Source of the DNA: Planctomycetaceae bacterium
Lineage (GTDB): Bacteria > Planctomycetota > UBA8742 > UBA2392 > JABWBM01
Length of the DNA stretch: 32,528 nucleotides
Assembly (NCBI GenBank): GCA_013360495.1
Contig: JABWBM010000016.1
Coordinates: 1-32,528, forward strand
Direction: 5' to 3'
Shown: positions 14,605 to 22,414 of the stretch, piece by piece
How positions within the stretch are numbered: the stretch's first letter is position 1
Layout of the letters: every line of letters starts with the position of its first letter
Position numbers and translations under genes: made by a program
Notes under the pieces: model-generated
Told to the model about the DNA's origin: nothing
The model's database searches: none
The model's input: the letters and a program-made list of their open reading frames with translations, nothing else

Positions 14605-15942
14605 CTACAGCTTTCCCGAAGCAATAATGCGCCCATAGAGATTGAGCATCGGCTCGGCCAGCTCGTCCGGCTCGGCGTCGAGCGTGTGGATGCCGCGCTT
14701 CCTGATGTGCTCGTAAATCGTTTGACGCTCATCGAGCAGCGTGAGCGCCGCGAGTTGGCGATAGCCGTCCTCCAGCGTTTCGACCGGCTCAGCGATGGTT
14801 TCCTTATAGATCGGGTCGCGCAGGCCGCACACCATCACCACATGCCGCTTCCGCACGGCTTCGATGTTGCGTTGCAGTTCCCAGCCCTGCGCCTCGTTGT
14901 CGAAGTCCGTCGCCACGACTACCAGCGAGCGTCGGCGCAGCACATGGTTGAGCGCTACGAACGCGGGGGTAAACGCCGTCTCGCTGTAGCTCGACTTCAC
15001 GGTCAATGACGCCCGTACGATGCGCGCGAGCTGCCCCGCCCCTGCGCGCGGCGGCAACATGAAGCGCACCTCGCTGTCAAAGATCACCAGTCCGACAAGG
15101 TCGGAGCGACGCAGAGCGGCGGCCGCCAGCCGTGTCAACGCCTGCAATGCGAGGTCAACCTTGCGCTGGCCGTGCACCCGCCCGCCCATCAGGCGGCCCG
15201 CGTCGCAGCACAACATAATGTGGCGCCTGCGCTCCGGCTCGTAACGCCGAACGGTCAATTGGCCGCTGCGGGCGTAACCCTTCCAGTCCACGGCCGATGG
15301 TGGATCGCCGGGGACGTAGGGAGCTAATGAGGCAAACTCGCCGCCACGCCCGACGCCGCGCGTGCGGGCAAGACCGGTGTCGGCATCGAGCATCGCCTTG
15401 AGCACGAGGCGGTTGCTGGTGAGCACTTCGATGCCCGGGATGGCGACGACCGTCGCGCGATCCTCAAGGCGAATCATGCGGCGCATCAGGCGCAGCAGCC
15501 CGAGTACCTCGACGATGCTGCCCTCGACGGTGTATGCGCCACGATCGACAAGGCGGTATTCGCGGACGACGCGCTCGCGGGCTGAAGGGGGAAGCGTGAG
15601 CACAACGGGATCGCGCGGTCCGTTCATGGATCGCGGCAAGATGTCCCACACACGTACTTTTTGCGGGCGGCCGGTGAGGTTCGCGACCGTCAGCGTCATC
15701 TCGAAGGGAACGCCGACGCCAACCTCGCCGGGAAGCCTGCGAACACCAATGATTGTACGCTTTCCGGGCAGCAGCAGGATGTCGCCGAATAGAGCGAGCA
15801 GGAAAAGGCCAGCGGCGCCTGCCCAGACGTACACAACCCAGTCTGTCTCATAGCCCATGAAGGCCAGCACGACGATACCTGTCGCGAGCGTCACCAGCGT
15901 GAGCGCGAACAGGATGGCGAGCTTCGTCGGGGCAAATCGCAT
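14605..15942 (-). CDS. DUF58 domain protein
   Basis: A 445-residue protein. Two transmembrane helices (residues 8-30 and 36-57) precede a beta-rich middle region. The DUF58 signature lies at about 198-235: GRGGEFASLAPYVPGD, then VDWKGYARSGQLTVRRYEPE. A VWA-like fold follows, in which the expected D-x-S-x-S metal site appears as CDAGR (246-250), so metal binding there is doubtful. DUF58 proteins are partners of MoxR ATPases in systems thought to act on envelope or metal-cofactor proteins. The MoxR gene lies 197 bases upstream, on the same strand; the gap holds a dispersed repeat rather than a clear promoter. Confidence 0.9.
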   Translation of the reverse strand: MRFAPTKLAILFALTLVTLATGIVVLAFMGYETDWVVYVWAGAAGLFLLALFGDILLLPGKRTIIGVRRLPGEVGVGVPFEMTLTVANLTGRPQKVRVWDILPRSMNGPRDPVVLTLPPSARERVVREYRLVDRGAYTVEGSIVEVLGLLRLMRRMIRLEDRATVVAIPGIEVLTSNRLVLKAMLDADTGLARTRGVGRGGEFASLAPYVPGDPPSAVDWKGYARSGQLTVRRYEPERRRHIMLCCDAGRLMGGRVHGQRKVDLALQALTRLAAAALRRSDLVGLVIFDSEVRFMLPPRAGAGQLARIVRASLTVKSSYSETAFTPAFVALNHVLRRRSLVVVATDFDNEAQGWELQRNIEAVRKRHVVMVCGLRDPIYKETIAEPVETLEDGYRQLAALTLLDERQTIYEHIRKRGIHTLDAEPDELAEPMLNLYGRIIASGKL

Positions 15943-15964
15943 GGCTGTGCCTTACAACTCGAAT

Positions 15965-16135
15965 GTTTACCACAAGACACAGAGAACACGGGGAATAGAA
16001 TTTTCAAAACAAGAGAAATCGTCCACAGATTACGCAGATGTTCGCAGATAAAATCCTATGACTCTCTTTATCTGCGGCATCTGTGGATAAAATACTTTCA
16101 TTCCTCTGTGCTCTCAGTGCCTCTGGGTGAATCTT
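15965..16135. repeat. Intergenic inverted repeat of CACAGAG / CCACAGAT type
   Basis: Inner arms: TCCACAGAT (16022-16030) with CGCAGATAAA (16043-16052) on one side, and TTTATCTGCG (16067-16076) with ATCTGTGGA (16079-16087) on the other. Outer parts are CACAGAGAACACGGGG (left) and CCTCTGTGCTCTCAGTGCCTCTG (right), again in opposite orientation. Such imperfect 9-to-12-base repeats are dispersed between genes in several environmental phyla. Here the element separates moxR from the DUF58 gene. Confidence 0.6.
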
Positions 16136-16139
16136 CTTT

Positions 16140-17126
16140 TCACTTCGGGACAGGCACCTTCGCCAAAATGTCGTCGAGGATCTTGTCCGTGGACAGGCCT
16201 TCGAGTTCCGCCGCTGCCGTGCGGAACATCCGATGGCGAAGCGCGGGCTTCGCGAGCTCGCGCACATCGTCGGGGATCACGAAATCGCGGCCCGATATGG
16301 CCGCGAGCGCCCGGCTCGCCCGCAACAGCATCACGCCCGCGCGTGTCGACGCCCCCGCCAGAAGGAAAGGGTGCTCGCGGGTCTGACGCACGAGCGCGAG
16401 GGTATAGTCCGCGATGGAAGGCTCGACCACAACGGTCGTGATGAACTCGCGCGCGGCGCGAAAGTCCGCTTCGTTGAATAACGCGCCCTGGATCATCGCC
16501 TCGGGGCTTGCGAGTGTCGTCGGCGCGCCGTGCTGCAGGAATACATCGCGTTCGGCCTGCTCGTCCGGATAGTCGATCACAAGCTTAAAGAGAAAGCGGT
16601 CAAGCTCCGCCTCGGGCAAAGGGTAGGTGCCTTCCGATTCGAGCGGGTTCTGCGTCGCGATCACGGTGAACATATCGCTCAAGGCGAAATCCGATCCGTC
16701 GGCGGAAACGATACGCTCCTGCATCGCCTGCAGGAGCGCCGCCTGTGTGCGCGCGGGCGCGCGGTTGATCTCGTCGGCGAGCAGCAATTGCGTGAAGACC
16801 GGCCCCTTGCGGAACTCGAAGTCCGCGCGGTCGGGGCGGAAGATCGACGTTCCGGTGATGTCGCTCGGCATCAAGTCGGGAGTGAACTGGATGCGCCGGA
16901 ACTCGAGATCCAACAGGCGCGCGAGCGTGCGCACCAGCAGCGTCTTGGCTGTGCCGGGGTTGCCCTCGAGCAGCACATGCCCCTGCACCAGCATGGCGAT
17001 CACGGTCAGACGCACGGCGTCCGTCTGCCCCTTCACCACGCGGGCGACGGCGTCTTCCACGCGTCCGGCAAGGCCGGAAACGTTTCCACGCATAGGTTGA
17101 TCAATGTGCTGTTCCGGAACGTCCAT
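16140..17126 (-). CDS. MoxR-family AAA+ ATPase
   Basis: A 328-residue cytoplasmic ATPase. Walker A is EGNPGTAKT (residues 54-62), Walker B is LLLADEIN (114-121), and sensor 1 is in ATQNPLESEGTYPLPEAELD, a strongly MoxR-type stretch. The C-terminal lid helices end in a typical LSTDKILDDILAKVP. MoxR proteins act as chaperone-like ATPases with VWA or DUF58 partners. The ATG at 17126 has GGGGAGA upstream and overlaps the end of the DUF4350 gene by 26 bases, indicating translational coupling. Confidence 0.95.
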   Translation of the reverse strand: MDVPEQHIDQPMRGNVSGLAGRVEDAVARVVKGQTDAVRLTVIAMLVQGHVLLEGNPGTAKTLLVRTLARLLDLEFRRIQFTPDLMPSDITGTSIFRPDRADFEFRKGPVFTQLLLADEINRAPARTQAALLQAMQERIVSADGSDFALSDMFTVIATQNPLESEGTYPLPEAELDRFLFKLVIDYPDEQAERDVFLQHGAPTTLASPEAMIQGALFNEADFRAAREFITTVVVEPSIADYTLALVRQTREHPFLLAGASTRAGVMLLRASRALAAISGRDFVIPDDVRELAKPALRHRMFRTAAAELEGLSTDKILDDILAKVPVPK

Positions 17127-18360
17127 GTTTCTCCCCGTCCATCATCTCCGATACATCGCGCGCCGCGAGAATCACCCCCCGTGGCCCCATGCTCTCGTAT
17201 CGCTTGAGCGCGCGCAACTCCCGGGATTCCTTGCCGTGGGCGATCAACCCGCCAGTACCCTTGAGCGCGCCAAGCACACGGCCCGCCCGCTCGCGGATTC
17301 TGACAATCGCCGTGCGGTAATCCCGCGCCCGCGCCATCAATCTCGCCGTGCCTTCGATCACGAACGCGCGCGAGCGGCGTTGTTCGGAATCGTCGTCAGC
17401 CTGCCGGAAGATGGCCGCCTCGCGCCAGGCAAAGAGCGCCAGGAGCAGCATCACCGACAGCGTCAGCCACAATCCCGGCGGCGTGGCTGCGAGGTATTCG
17501 ATGCTGGTGTCGCTCACGAACCCGTGGAGCGATTCGTCCACCACGACACGATGGTATCCGCTCGCCTCGACAATGTTCAGGGCAAGCGTCGCGCTGTTTC
17601 CTTCTCCAATAAAACGATTGGTAAGGATGTCCGGGTCGGCGACAAGGATGAGCTTCCCGTCGTTGTGTTCGATCTCGATAGCAACGGGTTCGCCGTGGCT
17701 CGTCTCCACCAGCGTCGCGTATTCCCCGAAGTCTTCGCCCGGTTCGAAATACTGCAGCTTGCTCTTTCCCCGTTCAAGAGGCGTAAAGTACCGGCCCGTG
17801 CCGTCCTGTAGCCCGGCTTCGTCATCGTGACGATGGAGCTTGAGGTCGTCGCCAAAACCCGCATATTCCAACACTCGCTCTACTTCCCATTCCGTGAGCA
17901 TGTTCTCTTCGAGAACGATCGCATCGTCGGAGATGCCTTGGCCTTCCTCGGCGTGTGTCTGGCGATACCAGCGCTTGGGCAGTACCAGCAAAACATCGCG
18001 ATCGTCGTCCACAGCGTCGATGGCCCTTTCGAGCGCCTCACTTTCCTCGGCAACGTACTTGGGGCGCGGCTCAAGAATGGCGAAAAGCGCATTGCCTGAC
18101 TCGCTCCCACCGATGCCCTTGACGACGCTGATATCCTGTTGAACTTCATACCCGTTGCGCCTCATCAGTTCCAGAAAAGCGCGATGGCCGCCGGGGCTGG
18201 CGGAGTAGCCGTTGGTCCAGTTATCGGGGATGCGAGGCGTATCATAGAGCGCGCGAATCAGCCACGCGCCCATCAGGATGACGAAGAAGCCGAGCATGAC
18301 GGCGCGGTAGACCGTTCCCCGCCGGCGCTTCGTGCTTTCGTTCGTTGGGGCGTCGCTCAC
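17101..18360 (-). CDS. DUF4350 membrane protein
   Basis: A 419-residue protein with an N-terminal transmembrane helix (about residues 18-40) and a second around 290-313. Between them lies the DUF4350 region, opening with the characteristic NGYSASPGGHRAFLELMRR, a Rossmann-like domain presumed to be outside the cytoplasmic membrane. The C-terminal 100 residues are basic and cytoplasmic. It starts at a GTG that overlaps the preceding stop as GTGA, showing coupling to the DUF4129-like gene. DUF4350 proteins commonly sit in MoxR/DUF58 operons; their molecular role is unknown. Confidence 0.88.
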   Translation of the reverse strand: MSDAPTNESTKRRRGTVYRAVMLGFFVILMGAWLIRALYDTPRIPDNWTNGYSASPGGHRAFLELMRRNGYEVQQDISVVKGIGGSESGNALFAILEPRPKYVAEESEALERAIDAVDDDRDVLLVLPKRWYRQTHAEEGQGISDDAIVLEENMLTEWEVERVLEYAGFGDDLKLHRHDDEAGLQDGTGRYFTPLERGKSKLQYFEPGEDFGEYATLVETSHGEPVAIEIEHNDGKLILVADPDILTNRFIGEGNSATLALNIVEASGYHRVVVDESLHGFVSDTSIEYLAATPPGLWLTLSVMLLLALFAWREAAIFRQADDDSEQRRSRAFVIEGTARLMARARDYRTAIVRIRERAGRVLGALKGTGGLIAHGKESRELRALKRYESMGPRGVILAARDVSEMMDGEKHGRSGTAH

Positions 18361-19106
18361 GGGCTTTCCACCTGCTCGATGCTTTCGAGACGCTTTCGCC
18401 AGCCCGCAAATTCCGCCTGCGCCGGGGCGTATTCGGCGTAGCGCACGCGCTCGACCAGTCCCAGCAGCCGTCGCACCGCCCCGCGCCGTGCATCGCCATC
18501 GACGAAGATCAGAGCGTCGCGCCAGGTTTTCACGTCGTCGTCGTCAAGGCAGCCGTCCCACCCCTCGCGCAGCCAAAAGATTTTAAAACGTAAGAGCGCC
18601 GCTCGCGCGTAATCGCCCCGGGCGAGAGCCTCTTCATATTCGCGTTGCAGGAGATCAAGCGTGGATGGTGATATGCCGGCGGGGGAAGCCGGGCCGATGG
18701 GCGCCCCATCGTCATCCGCGGGACTCGTAACGATCTTCGTCGCGCTTCGGTCCATCAACCAGCGCACGATGGCGACAATTACCACCGCTGCCAGCAGGAC
18801 GATGAATGCCCAACCGATGAATTCCAAGAGCCCAACGGGTAAATCGAACGACGATGATGAATCGTTGAAACCATTATCGCCCTCGGGCGGAGAAGCTTCG
18901 GCGCCGCGACCATTCCCTCGGTCATCCTCATTGCTTGGCGGAGAAATGGTTTCATTCGATCCACGCGGCAAAACAATGTGATAACCTTCATACTCGCGCT
19001 TGCCGACGATCTCGCGGGCGTCGTCGCCGGCGGACTCTTGCGAGCGCGCAGGCGAAGCGACGCCTACGACGACGAGTATCAAGATTATCGCGATTCGGCC
19101 GGCCAT
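18357..19106 (-). CDS. DUF4129-like membrane protein
   Basis: A 249-residue protein with a signal peptide (GRIAIILILVVVGVASPARS), a polar low-complexity region (residues 30-90), one transmembrane helix (about 97-118) and a cytoplasmic helical domain that matches the size and place of DUF4129 (AGISPSTLDLLQREYEEAL ... VERVRYAEYAPAQAEF). The ATG at 19106 overlaps the preceding stop as TGATG; a GTG one codon earlier is also possible. The domain call rests mainly on topology and operon position, since DUF4129 is poorly conserved. Confidence 0.75.
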   Translation of the reverse strand: MAGRIAIILILVVVGVASPARSQESAGDDAREIVGKREYEGYHIVLPRGSNETISPPSNEDDRGNGRGAEASPPEGDNGFNDSSSSFDLPVGLLEFIGWAFIVLLAAVVIVAIVRWLMDRSATKIVTSPADDDGAPIGPASPAGISPSTLDLLQREYEEALARGDYARAALLRFKIFWLREGWDGCLDDDDVKTWRDALIFVDGDARRGAVRRLLGLVERVRYAEYAPAQAEFAGWRKRLESIEQVESP

Positions 19107-20089
19107 CACGTCCTCACCGCCCCTTCAGGCTCGAGGCTTACGGTCTGAGTGCCGTCCGGCCCGTACCCTTCGGGAAGGTAGGGCGGCACCCTGATCAAAC
19201 CATTGGGCTCGCGACGAATCGGCGGCATGTCGGCGGGATCGACGCCAAAGGACTGGGCCAACACCGCGATATCGAAGGCCTCCCGGCGGCTGCGCTGATC
19301 GAAGTAATACACCACGATCGTCGCGGTGTAGAGCGGCACCACCACCGCCCACCAAAACTCCTTGACGATGACGCCGGCGACCGGCCAATTTTTGTCGGCC
19401 AGCAAATACGCGCCGACCTCGCCCGGGATGGCGAGCACGAATACGCACAACGACATCACCACATTGAGCCAGAAGTAGCGCCAGCGCGCCCCGCGCATGA
19501 GCATATTGAGCCTGCGCATGGTCTCTCGCGCGTTCGTGTCCTCGAGCACGGCGATGGCGCAGGCAAGCGCGAAGCGGATCAGTACATAAAAGCTCATAGG
19601 CGCCAAAAGGACAAAACGAAGGAGCTCCAGCAAAACGATGCCGCCGCCGAATCCCTCACGGTCGTGCGCGTAAGCGATTCCCAGTTGCGCGCCCGTCAGC
19701 ACGATGAAGTACGGCAGAAAGAAGAAGGTAAGGAAGGTGAGATATGCGCCGCGCCGCGAGAGCGCCTTGAGGCCCAGCATGACCGAGCGTTCGCCGCCCA
19801 TGAACGCCCGCGAAAGCAGGAACGCGAACGCCGGGCCGGAAAAGCCAAACGCGAAGACGAAACTCCACGTTCCCTGCAGGATTGTATAGGCCTGCTGGTT
19901 GAAATCACGGGGATCCGGAACATCCATCCGGAAAACGTTGAAGAGAGCCAGTGACGCTGCCGCCGAAAGCGGAAACGCCAAGATCAAAAAAAGTCCGAAG
20001 GCGACGCCGAAATGCGAACGATAGAGCGCGAACGCGCGCGACAGAATGTCGCCAAAGTCGAGCGGACGCAAATCGAGGGCTTCGCGCAT
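19106..20089 (-). CDS. Multi-pass membrane protein heading the MoxR operon
   Basis: A 327-residue protein with about six hydrophobic segments. It begins with MREALDLRPLDFGDILSRAF followed by LYRSHFG, a layout typical of the glycerophosphodiester phosphodiesterase membrane-domain type proteins (a helical bundle without the enzyme domain) often placed next to DUF4129 and MoxR genes. Its stop overlaps the next start as TGATG. The C-terminal 60 residues are soluble and Pro-rich. It is the first gene of a five-gene run (19106, 18357, 17101, 16140, 14605). Its biochemical role is unknown. Confidence 0.8.
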   Translation of the reverse strand: MREALDLRPLDFGDILSRAFALYRSHFGVAFGLFLILAFPLSAAASLALFNVFRMDVPDPRDFNQQAYTILQGTWSFVFAFGFSGPAFAFLLSRAFMGGERSVMLGLKALSRRGAYLTFLTFFFLPYFIVLTGAQLGIAYAHDREGFGGGIVLLELLRFVLLAPMSFYVLIRFALACAIAVLEDTNARETMRRLNMLMRGARWRYFWLNVVMSLCVFVLAIPGEVGAYLLADKNWPVAGVIVKEFWWAVVVPLYTATIVVYYFDQRSRREAFDIAVLAQSFGVDPADMPPIRREPNGLIRVPPYLPEGYGPDGTQTVSLEPEGAVRT

Positions 20090-20104
20090 GAGATTCCCAT
20101 ACTC

Positions 20105-20275
20105 CCTACGTGGGCAGATTAACCAGAGAGCACGGAAGAAGATCAGAGATTTTTACCACGGGGAGTACGGCGAATCAAAGAAGGGGCGCAAAGTAACTTG
20201 CGTATGGATATAGCCTGGCAAGACTTCTTTCACGTCCGACGTCTTGTCCCCGTGAATCCCGGTGATCCCCGTGAT
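20105..20275. repeat. Degenerate intergenic repeat region
   Basis: Short fragments such as CCAGAGAGCACGGA, TTTTTACCACGGGGAGTACGG and CCCCGTGAATCCCGGTGATCCCCG recall the CACAGAG/CCACAGAT repeat family seen at 15965-16135, in worn form. No gene is supported here. Confidence 0.4.
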
Positions 20276-20298
20276 GAAATCTTCTATCTAATGGTTCG

Positions 20299-20332
20299 GT
20301 TATCAGGCCGTTTTTCAACGGGGCCTGATAAC
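20299..20332 (-). terminator. Stable hairpin after the small gene at 20347
   Basis: GTTATCAGGCC (20299-20309) pairs with GGCCTGATAAC (20322-20332); an inner GTT/AAC pair closes a short loop with a 2-base bulge. It begins 15 bases beyond the stop of the small - strand gene. There is no T tract, so Rho-independent termination is uncertain. Confidence 0.4.
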
Positions 20333-20346
20333 GCGTTAGTTTTGGA

Positions 20347-20559
20347 CTATGCGTATCCGGGATTGAGGCGCACGTCAAAGATCACGCCGACGGGAGCGGC
20401 CATAACCGAATTTTGCAGGGCAATGCGAACCGGAGCTGATTCAACAGAGCGCGCAAGCGCCACTAATTGCGCGTCGGCGGGACGCACATAGCTTGGCGTC
20501 GCGCCGAGGTAGGAAGTCACGAGCAGGCTACTGGCTGGCGCAATCTGAAGAATCGGCAT
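20347..20559 (-). CDS. Small protein, copy 1 of a two-member family
   Basis: A 70-residue protein starting at an ATG with GGGGA upstream. It opens MPILQIAPASSLLVTSYLGA and closes APVGVIFDVRLNPGYA. The protein encoded at 20777-20983 shares this layout: MPI-x-x-IAP-x-SS-x-LV-x-S-x-LGA at the start, R-I-A-Q/L-Q in the middle, and A/P-x-G-x-IFDVRLN at the end. The conserved ends with a divergent middle show that both are real genes related by duplication. No known family is recognised; there is no signal peptide or long hydrophobic helix. Confidence 0.6.
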   Translation of the reverse strand: MPILQIAPASSLLVTSYLGATPSYVRPADAQLVALARSVESAPVRIALQNSVMAAPVGVIFDVRLNPGYA

Positions 20560-20776
20560 GACTTCGTCCCCGGTGTGTGGTCGCCGAGCGCGATGCCCAC
20601 GATACCTCATCGCAGACCATCAGAAACGCGCTAGGGCCTTCGAATTCGAGGTAGCATACAAATCGTAAAATGCCCCGCCAGTGTGCAATGCCGTCAATTT
20701 TCATGAATTTATGAAAGCTCCTCACGACGACGGAAGATCGACGAGACGCGACAGGAGAGTGTCGTGGCCCGGCAAG

Positions 20777-20983
20777 CTATGCCGAGTTGAGGCGAACATC
20801 GAAGATCGCGCCAATCGCCCGTGGTGAAAGGCTTTCCTGTTGCGCGATGCGGCGCGGAGAAGACTCTCTCGCATAAATCCCCGAAGCTGGCTCGAACCCG
20901 ACGGCTCGCGGAGAAATTTGAACCGCCCCAAGAAACGACTTCACGAGCGTACTGCTCACAGGCGCGATGTCTCGAATTGGCAT
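20777..20983 (-). CDS. Small protein, copy 2 of a two-member family
   Basis: A 68-residue protein. Start MPIRDIAPVSSTLVKSFLGA and end AIGAIFDVRLNSA match the neighbour at 20347 closely, while the middle (about residues 22-48) differs. The ATG at 20983 has only a weak GGGG upstream. The two genes are in tandem on the - strand, 217 bases apart. Function unknown; the small size, conserved termini and tandem arrangement would fit a structural or signalling peptide family, but this is conjecture. Confidence 0.58.
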   Translation of the reverse strand: MPIRDIAPVSSTLVKSFLGAVQISPRAVGFEPASGIYARESSPRRIAQQESLSPRAIGAIFDVRLNSA

Positions 20984-21301
20984 CTTTTGCCCCTGAAATA
21001 ACGAATATCACGCGCACGCTACGGTCCCCACCGAGCAATTTTCGACAACGCGCGTGGATATAAATCACACCAAATACATAAAAATCATCAAGCTATCAAG
21101 AGGTATCGTTGGTCTGATAACAGAATTTATCACCATCACACCAAAGCCCTTACTTTGCAATTGCTCAACCCAGGCCAAACGGCAACTTTCCTCTATGGAC
21201 ATGACACTATGCCATAAGTAAAAGCTGGCCACGTGCGGGCCGGTTGGCTCTGTGCGATGGTTCACAAACCTCTTTACTGCTTTTACCGAAAGGCTTTACA
21301 A
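20984..21301. other. 318-base divergent intergenic region
   Basis: This region lies between the small - strand gene and the + strand outer-membrane gene, and should contain both promoters. It is AT-richer in 21060-21180. A 45-codon - strand frame starting at 21202 lacks a ribosome binding site and is not called. Confidence 0.4.
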
Positions 21302-22216
21302 ATGAAGTTGACGAAGAGATTGGTCCTGATGGCGAGCTTCGGGATTGCGGCGCCGCTCTATGCTGGCGACTCGCTTCTCGAGCAGCGCTTGGCGGGAGCG
21401 GGCGGAGTGTCTGAAACGCCGGCGGAGATGATGGCGCGCAACAGCCTTGGACAGGAAGCCCCCATCGTCAATCCGGGCATGTATCGTATTCTGTTCGACC
21501 TCGGTTCTGCAACGAACGAGATTTCCGGAACCGGCGCGTTCTCGGGGACGGAAATCGGCACCGAGATCGACTTCCAGGACACCCTCGGCCTCGATGAGGA
21601 GTCCGAAGTCCGATTCGGCGTACAGTTTACACTCGACTGGTTCCGCCTCGACTTCGCTTTCTCTGACTTCCAATTCGCGGGCGACGAGGCCATCGCCACG
21701 GACATCAACTTCGGCGACTTCACCTTCGACACCTCGGCCAACGTCGTGACCGACTTTGACGCCCAGTATTTCCGCGGCTATATCGGTTTCACGCCCTTCA
21801 CCTTCGACGTTGACACCGACGTCAAGGCGGAGCTTGGCTTCGGATTCAGCATCCACGCCATCACCGCTGACGTGACCCTGACCGGTACGGAAGACACCAC
21901 CGGTGACGACATTACCGAACAACAGGACGCCCCGATCCCGGGCGCCACCATCGGCCTGCACGGCGGCATCTACTTTGGCATGTTCGCCATCGAGCCACAG
22001 TTCGGCATCGGCATCTTTCCGGAAGTGAGCGGCGTCGAAGCCGACGTGCTCGATGGTTCGCTCACTGTCCGCATTCGGCCATGGGAATGGTTGACCATCG
22101 GCGCCAAGGCCGGTATTTTCCAGATGGATATAGAGGCGGACATCGACGACGAATTCGTTGGCGATATGGAAGTCGATCAGACCCACTTCGCGGGTGTATT
22201 CGGCTTCGAGTGGTAA
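21302..22216 (+). CDS. Acidic outer-membrane beta-barrel protein
   Basis: A 304-residue protein. A signal peptide (MKLTKRLVLMASFGIAAPLYA, cleavage before GDS) is followed by alternating beta strands: SEVRFGVQFTLDWFRLDFAF, then AQYFRGYIGFTPFTFDVDTD and AELGFGFSIHAITADVTL. The protein ends in an aromatic residue (FGFEW), the usual signal for barrel insertion. It is very rich in Asp and Glu and poor in Lys and Arg. GAAAGG lies eight bases before the ATG at 21302, which is chosen over the upstream start at 21233. A strong terminator follows. It could be a small porin or a structural OmpA-like barrel; no specific family is recognised. Confidence 0.85.
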   Translation: MKLTKRLVLMASFGIAAPLYAGDSLLEQRLAGAGGVSETPAEMMARNSLGQEAPIVNPGMYRILFDLGSATNEISGTGAFSGTEIGTEIDFQDTLGLDEESEVRFGVQFTLDWFRLDFAFSDFQFAGDEAIATDINFGDFTFDTSANVVTDFDAQYFRGYIGFTPFTFDVDTDVKAELGFGFSIHAITADVTLTGTEDTTGDDITEQQDAPIPGATIGLHGGIYFGMFAIEPQFGIGIFPEVSGVEADVLDGSLTVRIRPWEWLTIGAKAGIFQMDIEADIDDEFVGDMEVDQTHFAGVFGFEW

Positions 22217-22241
22217 GCGACTGTACTGTTAGAAGCATCAT

Positions 22242-22275
22242 AAAGGCTGCGGGACGCCCCGCAGCCTTTTCCTTT
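22242..22275 (+). terminator. Rho-independent terminator
   Basis: A perfect 12-bp stem, AAAGGCTGCGGG (22242-22253) with CCCGCAGCCTTT (22258-22269), ACGC loop, then TCCTTT. It lies 25 bases after the outer-membrane protein's stop. Confidence 0.9.
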
Positions 22276-22329
22276 AAGCCTGACCACTGTTGAGCAACGG
22301 TATATTTCGCTCATTTTCCGCAATATTCC

Positions 22330-22335
22330 TATAAT
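22330..22335 (+). promoter_or_regulatory. Possible -10 box of the VWA gene
   Basis: A perfect TATAAT stands 80 bases upstream of the ATG at 22415 and after the terminator. No good TTGACA-like box is seen 16-18 bases upstream, so the promoter is tentative. Confidence 0.35.
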
Positions 22336-22414
22336 GGCTCTGCTCCTATATGCCGGTTGGGATGGGAAACGCAGGGCTTCAAGCCATGCGTAACGCTTAA
22401 TAAAGGGATGGTTT

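Noticed and set aside
21065-21202. 45-codon - strand frame beginning MSIEESCRLAW
   Set aside because: Looks mildly protein-like but has no ribosome binding site and no similarity to anything recognised; lies in a promoter region.
21296-22186. 296-codon - strand frame over the outer-membrane gene
   Set aside because: Mirror of the acidic barrel gene; no signal peptide or motif, while the + strand frame has both plus a terminator.
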